From contig WELB01000056.1 in NCBI GenBank assembly GCA_009602725.1, positions 408,598-472,597 on the forward strand: a DNA stretch of 64,000 bases, in the 5' to 3' direction. Positions 56,363-64,000 of the stretch are shown piece by piece. Position 1 is the stretch's first letter. Every line of letters begins with the position of its first letter. Under the pieces are notes generated by a model, which was not told the origin of the DNA, searched no databases, and saw only the letters and a program-made list of their open reading frames with translations. The stretch is from Spirogloea muscicola. Lineage: Eukaryota; Streptophyta; Zygnematophyceae; Spirogloeales; Spirogloeaceae. The position numbers and the translations under genes are program-made.

Positions 56363-57095
56363 AGCTGCTACGAGACACTCAGTAACCCCTGCTAAGCAGC
56401 CGCAGATCAGAGATGCTGGGTTAATACCCGCGGGTGAGCAACATCGGGTCAGAGTAGCTCGAAGCTGTGGCCTATCACAGCCACTGCTCTTCTCTTCGCG
56501 GCCAAGGACAGCAAAACGAGCAGTCCGGCTTCAATGTCGTCGGGTCGCTTGCTCAAGTGTACAGGATGCGCCTTGCAATCTCCCTGCAGCCTTTGTGCTT
56601 ACCTTTGTACTTGGCCATGTAGCCTTAATTTTTCCAATACACGAAATTCCTGCAGCCGTCCTTCGCATTGAAGCGCCCATTGTGAAAGAATAGAAAGTGC
56701 TCGCCCATTGAGAATAGGGGCTGGAACAACCAGCCCGAAAAGGAATGAAGGAAGACCTTCGAGGACCATCCTTTTCCTCGTACGCACTTGGCAGGCCCAC
56801 AGCTTCTCTCTGATGCTGGCAAAAGGCGCGCTTCCTGCTCGATGTACAGTGAGACCTGAAACGAACGCTCAGATGACATATATCATCAACACTTACACAA
56901 CTGCGAAAATAACAGTTTCACTTTCACAAAGTAAAACTCAGTCAAGTTAAGTTGCGGCTAAGGCTGTATGTTATCTTTCCCGCCTGTCAGAAACATGCTC
57001 AGAGAGCACCCCCGCCCCAGGCGGCGGCGGCGGCGGCCCCGGCGTCTCCCGTCTGCCTCGCAGTGGGAGCGCTCGCCACGAGGCTGGAGCGTGGC
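56363..57095. other. LINE tails, then probable upstream region of the PBP gene
   Basis: 56363-56740 holds LINE ends and tails (plus scrap with SLAQVYRMRLAISLQ near 56535-56590; minus tail GCTCGCCCATTGAGAATAGG at 56700). 56741-56990 has no repeat seen. A polypyrimidine stretch ending CGCCTGTCAG at 56990 could be the acceptor of an upstream intron, so the true start of the next gene may lie in an earlier exon. Confidence 0.45.
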
Positions 57096-60000
57096 ATGCT
57101 GCGCTGCCCGCCGAGGGCTGCCGCGGCCGACGCCGCCTCGACGGCGGCGCTGGCGATGGCAGGAGGAGCCGCCCCGAGTGCGTCCGCGGCCATGGCAGGC
57201 ATAGGTCTGGCGTCGGCAGCTGCGGCGGCTGCGAAGGCCGTCGACGCCGCTGCTGCGGCTGCAGCTCGCCGGCGGTCGGCCGCCAGGCTGCGAGCGCTGC
57301 AGTGCCGTCTCGAGGAGGACCTGCGACGGTCCGCGACGGCGGCTCGGCAGCGCGTGGCGATCGTCGCGGAGGCACCACCGGCCAACGGGGACGCCACCAG
57401 CGGCAGTGGCAGCGGCGGCGGCAGGGCTGGCCAGCCATTGCCGCGTGATCTGGAGCTCTCCCAGCGCGGTGTGGCGCTGGCGCTGGCCTTCGGCGGCGGC
57501 GCGGCGCTGCTGCACACGCTGCTCTCGGCGCTGCCGCCGGACTTCCTCGACCGCTGGCGCGGCCTCTTCAGTGAGCAGCCGCACGCGGAGCCGTCGCTGC
57601 GCGGCGGCGAGTCCCGCGGCGGCACTGTGCTCTACGACCGCCGTGGCGCGGTCATCGCCACCGTCGTCCCCGGCGGCTTCAGTGGCACGCGGCCCGAGCT
57701 CGGGCGCGCCAGGCACTCCACGCCGCTGCGGCCCAGCGAGATCCCCTCGGCAATGTGGCAAGCTGTCGTGGCCTCTGAGGACCGCAGCTTCTTCGACCAC
57801 CGTGGATTCGACCCCAGGGGGCTGTCCCGTGCGCTCGTAACGATGGCGAGGAGCGGCGGCGGCAGCACCATCACTCAGCAGGTCAGAGCTGGGGCCGCGC
57901 TTAGATGGAGGTCTGCAGCTGCTGTCTGGTCTGGTCAAGTGACGCACATGGCAAATTGACAGCGTAGCTTCCGTCCTGCAAACAACGGCTTTATGTAATC
58001 GAGCAGGCCATTCAGTGTGCCGTGCCGTTCAGTTGCGGCTCACTGTCATCTATGCTGTGGGGGATTGCTGACAAGCCAAGCCTCGTTTGGGCCGGAGCAT
58101 CCAGCTGGTGAAGAACGTCTTCCTCACCAACGAGCGCAAGTGGGCGCGCAAGCTGGTTGAGATCATCCTCGCTGTCATCATCGAGCGCAAGATGTCCAAG
58201 TGGGATATTCTGCACCTCTACCTCAGCAAGGTCAGGGACCCAGCATCCAGTCCCAAGAATGCCCGTATCGGCAGCTCAATCTCATGGAGTCAGAAGAATG
58301 CTGAGCTTGCGCCTGCCTGCCTTGACAGGCCTGGTGAGTACTTCATATGTTTGCGTGTAACACTTGAAGCTTACTGACGAAGTCGTTGCCCACATGTGTC
58401 GGCTAGATATACTGGGGCCATGGTGTGAATGGGATCGAGGCCGCGTCTGCGCTCTACTTTGGGAAGCACCCATCGCTGCTCACACTGGGCGAGTGCGCAA
58501 TGCTGGCCGGCATCATCCCCGCCCCCGAGCTCCTGTCGCCCTACCGAGATCCTAGCAGGTCATCTGACCCTCACCGCAAAGCTAAGATATGCAAATGTAT
58601 GTTGCTGCACTTACAATACTTGAGCAAGCAAATAAGAGTCATTAAGGTCAGCAGGCTATTGCTGAATTATGATCTTAGGTTCCACTAAGGATGCTGCCTG
58701 CAAGCATGCAGCGGGACAAAACGGGTGTATTCTGGATATGGGCATCTGCTGATCTCAAGCACATTCTTGACACACAGAGGGAGGAAGCCGCAGGCTAGGG
58801 CCCTACGGAGGATGGTGGAGGCCGGCTTCCTGGACTCAGAAACCGCGGCGCGCTCTGTGAATGAGCCGCTTGTCCTGGGGACCGAAGCAAAGCAGCAGGG
58901 CACCTCAGGACCCTGGCGAGCCCCGTACTTTGTCAGTGAGGTATACTTGTGCCTGCCTCCCAGTCAGACTGTTTTGTCTACCGCCCTTAGACTTTTGCAT
59001 GGGTCTGCAGTGCCTTCTATTGCTCCCCTCTGTGAATGGGCGCTTTCTCCTTAATATCAATGGGAAACGTTGGCATCATTACCTGGATCCATGCAGGAAG
59101 GCAAATTGCAATATTCATTGTACTTGTCACATGAAGTAGTCGTTGAAAGGGAAGCTTGTGTGCAATTTGTGCTCCTCGTCTCAACGTGGTGGCTGTCTGG
59201 TCCAGGTGCTCCATCTTCTGAATCAGAAGTACGGCCGCGAAGAGATTCTTCGTGGCGGGCTTCAGGTCTGCCCAGGAGCTCTGCATAGCCTTTCAGCTGC
59301 ATCCAAAGCTTTCAAGTTTCAAGGAACTGTGAAACAGCTAATTTGTACCTGTAGTCACATCTCCTTTCTGTACTTCCGCCATCCTCCCTCTCAAGCACAA
59401 GTCAGCTGCTGTGTTTGGTCAGCTGCTTCACAGTAGCTGCACCACCTTTAGCTTACTGGCTTCTTTGGGAACTGCATAGCATGTGCTGCAGATTCGATCT
59501 TGCGGTCGTCAGAATAACAGCGTGGCAGTAACCCCCATTGTCATTCTGATTAAATTGCCATCCCCTGCATGCCAGCAACGAGGAGACCAACTCGTGCATG
59601 CTGCCTCATCCACCAACTTCCCTTCTTACTTGCGCTGGTCAGCACCTTGCCTGTCCCGGTATTCAGATCCTAACAGTGCAAGCAACAACAACTGTGCAGG
59701 TCTATACAACACTCGATCTGGGCATGCAAGACATTGCTGAGAAGGTTGTGAGGGACACAGGCACTGAGCTTGACAGGGAGAGGAATATCCTTGCAGAGAG
59801 AGGCTTAGTAACAGCCAGAAAGAAGCTGGACGACATGCTGGCATCCAAGCAAGATCAAGTCCTCGAGCTGGTTGCCGCTGCCAGCGCTGCGGCCGCTGCA
59901 CGGAGGTACTTATCCTAGTGCCGCAGTTGGCCACTGTTTGAGCACTGAGGATTGTGGTTGCCTGCTCAGTACTTGCTTGCACTCTTTCAGTAGCCGCTAG

Positions 60001-63000
60001 GCAAGCACTTCACTTGCAGTGGTGCCTAGACCATAAACAGCTATTTTTGGTTGCTGGTGCAGGGATGTGGAAGCTGCAGTAGCTTGGGAAGAAGAGAGTG
60101 GGAGGCGCAATATCAGGTAACTTCTCTCTCTTTCCCATGTGTCATTGTATTCATCACATACAAGTCCTGAGCTGAGATTTCACAATATTGACCTGCCGGT
60201 ATGAATGAAAAATAATCATTTGGGGATACAACGGTGGTGTAAGCAGTCAAGCAGTGACTTGCAGTGTACTTCGCAATAATGAATTTTTCTTGCACTACAA
60301 TAACTGCAGATAGGCTATACTCTGCAATCTCAAGGATTAAATCTTGGCAGCCTGCCAGGTCTCGTGGATTGAGTCTTATTCCTCTTGCCACTAGCTTGAT
60401 GAGTTCTGTCACTTTTGCACGATGTTGTCAATGCCAGCTAATTTTGAAGAAATTCTTGCTATATTACTGCTAATTACTGCATGTTCATCGGCTTGCAGCA
60501 CCCTGGATGCCCTGGAGAGAGCTCAGGAAGACGACCGAGCAGCTGCTGCTGCAGCTGCTGCTGCCATCAAGAGATACACCACCCAGTAGTGCTCTCTTCC
60601 CCCCGTGTGCGTTGCAGTCATTGTGTGACGCCTTTCCTGCCTGGATGTATCCCGCTTGCAAGGTGGAGCAAGAATGTCACAAGCCCTTGTGTCAAAGACG
60701 CGCTCTATAAGGTAGCCATGATTGTCAATGCATTTATGGACTGGTTCAGCGTTTAAGTACCGACACTCCGTGGTGCAGAGAAGCGGCGATGCGTGCAACC
60801 ATTGCCGCTTACGAGGAAGAGATCAAGAAGGCTGGAGAAGCCAGGTGAGCAGAGCCCAGGCACTTTCCACTGCGCAGGCTAGATTGTCATTTGGAACTTT
60901 GACTCCGGTTGGTCAGATGCTGTCTGCGCCTATTGGATTTGGGGAAGCAGTGTGGATGCGGGATGCCATTGTTACTTGTTGCTTTACTTGGATGGCGACA
61001 TAGCAAGTGCAAAGATGCTATTTTTGAGTCTCAAATGGTTATTGCAATGGCCAGACATGCAGAGCACTTTTATCACCCGGTCGCATGGCTTGAAGGCATT
61101 GTGCTGAGTAGATGTCAGTGCCACTGAGATGCGAGCTAGTCATTGACTCAAAGCAGCTGCTGTGTTGCTCTGCCCAAAGGTTGGAGGGTGCCATGGTTGC
61201 CATGGATCCTGCAGACGGAGCCATAAGGGTCCTCGTTGGTGGACGGGACTACTACGAGAGTAACTTCAATCGTGCTACACAGGTGGGTGGAGTTGTATAG
61301 CAATATGGAGCTGCAACCCATGTCCTTAACTTATACATGATATTGTACATTCCAGCCTCTCACTAGCATGAGGAAAGCATGTTGCTAATACGCCACCCAG
61401 CCATCATGTCAGGCTCTGAGGCCTCCAGGCTCTACATTTAAGCCCTTAGTGTACCTCACTGCTTTCTCTCAAGGCATGTAAGTTGAGTGTATCCCTCCTG
61501 CATTGCAACTCTTCAGTTTACCATATTATGCTGAGCTCTCATGCTGCCAACTCACAGCTGTAGATGTCAGGGCAAACTAGGTTTGCCGAGGCTCCTTGAT
61601 TACCTGATGAAAAGAGGGCTTTCTTATCTTTGGACAACACAATCAGTGCCTGCTTGTTAAGATGGCCTTGCCATGATGTTCCTCAGAGAGAAGGATTTCT
61701 TGGTGGTGGATGAGCCGTACAGGGTTGGCAACTTCACACCCGAAAATTATGACCGAAAGTTCAGAGGGGAGGTAAGACTACCGTAGGTTGCCTGTCCCCT
61801 CATTGTAGACATTCCATGAATGCTCTCAGAATCTCAATTCTGAGAGGCCAATTTCAGCTGCTGTTGGAGGTGTTTGATTATGTGACCTTTTGAGGAGACC
61901 TTCATGTGATGCAGTTGTTTCTCAAGGCGAATGCATACTGTGCTGCTCATGAAGCTCGCTCACAGATCTTCCTTACTCTTGAGTTATAGGTCACACTGGA
62001 ATATGCACTCCTCAAGTCGCTCAATGTCCCTACAGTGAAGCTTTGTGCAGAAGTTGGAGTTGACAAGGTGCAGAAGCACTGTGAGACTCATTGGATCATT
62101 GTTTGCTAGACAAATACTCGCATTAATCTGCCAAGAGCCGAGCAGCAATGTAAACTTGGTATGTCCTCACGGAAATTGAATGACGTGATTGGTTGTAGGC
62201 TCGCAACCAGACAGGACAAAGCCAATCACTGCCTTGTTGAGTTCCTGCAGGTGTGCGAGATTGCAAGAAAGTTAGGCATTCATACAAGCCTGCCTCATGA
62301 GCTCGCACTGTCCCTAGGGGGTTGTGAGGTATGTAACCCTGCTTCTGTAATGGTTGTCACTTGCACAAGAGGAGCCTTTGACTGAGGACATAGCTTTTGG
62401 TGATCTACAAGTTCGTCAGCTGAAGACAAGTGCCACTTTGCACAAATTGCAACATTTGTATCTCACAATGGAACCTTGGCATAGCAACAAACTTATCGAG
62501 TTTCAAGTCAGGCAGATTGTGGTTGCTTGCAGGTCACGCCTGTGCAGCTGGCCACTGTGTACTGCACCATTGCCAGTGGCGGCTACTTTCACAAGCCGCA
62601 CCTCATCACACGTGTGGAGAGCTTCGAGGGTAGGGTGCTTGAGGAGTTCAAGGTACGAGGCTGCTACTGAAGGGCTATCATTGCACAGTAGCTACAGTTT
62701 TGAACATGTCAGGGTTTTCTGAGTACAAGCAGAAGCGTTAAAGAACAAGCATCAGCAGAGCAAGATATATTGAATGCCTGGAAAGGTCTACTGCTTCTCA
62801 TATGTGTCTACTACTGGCTTCTCACTTTTACAAGCACAACGTGGTCTATGCACAATAATAACAGTGGACTTAAGTGATTGTTTGAAGTAGGCATGTCAAG
62901 TCTACAATCACTTGTACTTACGTTATCTTCTAGCTTGCCTAATGTACCAGCCACCTGACAAGAACAAGGCTCCTGTGGTGGATGAGTATGCAGTATCGGA

Positions 63001-64000
63001 GCTTCGCCAGCTCCTCCAGGTATGCATGGCATTACCTTTGAAGATCATGAAGTTTTTTCTTCAAAATATTGCTGCTCTGTTAAAGGCAAGAGTCAGGACT
63101 TAGCGCTCAGGAATAGCAGCTAGCCGTAGCATGTTCAGATTGGTGTGTTGGTGCAGGTAAGGGAGTTACGCTTGTGTTCAAGATCCGTTCGAGAGCCACA
63201 TTCTTGTACATGACATCTATGACATCGCCGATGCTTGCCAATAATCTGCTTGCAGGCTTGTGTCGAAAGGGGCACAGGGAAGGCTGCCCAGCTGGCGAGG
63301 CCCTGCGCGGGCAAGACAGGGACTTCTGATGGCCACCGGGACGTCTGGTTTGCAGGCTTTACTCCCCAGATCTCAACTGTGGTGAGTGTACTTGGTTATA
63401 CTTCTACTAACTGCAGCATTGCCTCAGTACTAAGCCTGTTCCACTGCCCATGACCGTTGTATGAGAGCATGGGGATCGTTGCCATCATGTCAGGTGTGGT
63501 TGGGTTATGATGACAACGCCCCTGTGGGTGGCCTACATCCAGGTGCACAGAAACTGCCTTGAACCTCTGCACATGACACGACACAGAGACCATCTGAGTA
63601 TCTGCTGCACATTTGTCCAGCAGTCAACATTGCAGTGTCTTGGGGGTCGTATCTACAGGCATGTCAGCGTTCCCTAGGTTGCAAGCATATTACTTCCAGA
63701 CTAAGGTCGTGGCTCACTTGAGAGAGTGGGTGGCTGTGTCTTGGCAGCCACTGGAGCCGCTCACGCTGCCCCAATGTGGAAGCGCTTCATGTCAGCTGCA
63801 CATGAGGTGAGCTGCCCAGATTCTTTTGATAAATTGACTGTTTTAATGTAAATTATTGCAGGAGAGGGGGCTATATCATGGTGGCTTCTGCGGAGCTACT
63901 GTCAGTCACTCAATTGATTGAATGGGAAACATCTGAAGGACGTGACATTGTTATGTAGGGTTTGCCAGTGGAGAAGTTCCACGACATTGGAAGGGATAAG
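57096..64000 (+). CDS. Class A penicillin-binding protein (peptidoglycan glycosyltransferase/transpeptidase), 20 exons, open at right edge
   Basis: A bifunctional enzyme that polymerises and cross-links peptidoglycan, in algae and mosses acting at the plastid. Exons: 57096-57881, 58105-58230, 58407-58558, 58778-58940, 59206-59265, 59700-59905, 60063-60116, 60499-60585, 60779-60844, 61180-61282, 61413-61477, 61687-61771, 61990-62067, 62251-62328, 62533-62652, 62951-63019, 63256-63381, 63494-63542, 63748-63806, 63959 to the edge. All junctions are GT-AG in phase; 858 codons so far. A membrane helix lies near [20 protein letters not shown]. The GT51 domain has [19 protein letters not shown] (catalytic Glu about residue 228), [15 protein letters not shown] and [15 protein letters not shown]. 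The transpeptidase has STFK (608-611), SLN (661-663) and KTGT (786-789). An about 120-residue Ala-rich coiled-coil linker separates the domains. The Ala-rich N-terminus may be a transit peptide. The start is uncertain: 57096 is the first in-frame ATG. Confidence 0.9.

Noticed and set aside
56958-57947. Long minus-strand frames over the first PBP exon
   Set aside because: They are shadows of a GC-rich coding exon; the plus frame carries the enzyme motifs.
57096-64000. Bacterial contamination as source of the penicillin-binding protein
   Set aside because: About twenty in-phase GT-AG introns show that the gene is nuclear and eukaryotic.

Overview
The window looks like nuclear DNA of a green plant-lineage alga, most likely a streptophyte (charophyte-grade) alga. 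Reasons: host genes are split by short GT-AG introns; the exons match land-plant families best (SLU7, DUF1644, PP2-A10-like, a MIEL1/RCHY1-type E3 ligase, a seed-maturation SMP domain); the tRNA-Phe(GAA) is plant-like; and a class A penicillin-binding protein with about 20 exons is present, as known from plastids of mosses and some green algae. Coding exons are GC-rich, introns and intergenic DNA much less so. No prokaryotic operons were seen.

Layout. 1-5.8 kb: debris of the splicing-factor gene SLU7, with exons 1, 8, 9, 10, 11 and 12 present as rearranged, partly palindromic copies. 6.6-11.3 kb: the most complete SLU7 tract (minus strand, 12 exons) with lesions at both ends. 11.5-23.4 kb: transposon-rich DNA with 5'-truncated LINE ends, one old gag-protease LTR element, and an inverted pair of protein-kinase fragments. 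23.5-26.4 kb: a second intron-bearing partial SLU7 copy (plus strand). 27-28.2 kb: LINE ends, then an assembly gap (28231-29036). 29.0-30.1 kb: 3' part of a PP2-A10-like gene. 30.6-32.7 kb: LINE ends. 34.2-36.0 kb: a complete DUF1644 gene, convergent with a four-exon tail-anchored coiled-coil gene (36.7-38.5 kb, minus). 39-42.3 kb: nested LINE fragments. 43.2-45.4 kb and 48.5-51.7 kb: two tandem CHY/CTCHY/RING ligase loci, the first decayed, the second apparently carrying an N-terminal SMP domain. 53.9 kb: tRNA-Phe. 54.9-56.4 kb: the longest LINE fragment, with RT thumb, Cys/His knuckle and restriction-like endonuclease. 57.1 kb to the window end: the penicillin-binding protein gene, open at the right edge.

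The genes do not form a pathway. What they share is a history of local duplication. Host exons repeatedly occur as diverged inverted repeats (SLU7 exons 9, 8 and 11-12; kinase C-lobe), and LINE 3' ends are laid down in both orientations. The SLU7 palindromes, which could be transcribed into hairpin RNA, are the most unusual feature. The penicillin-binding protein and the possible SMP-E3 ligase fusion are the most interesting genes. Every spliced model here was assembled by eye from reading frame, splice-site phase and remembered family sequences, not by alignment software.
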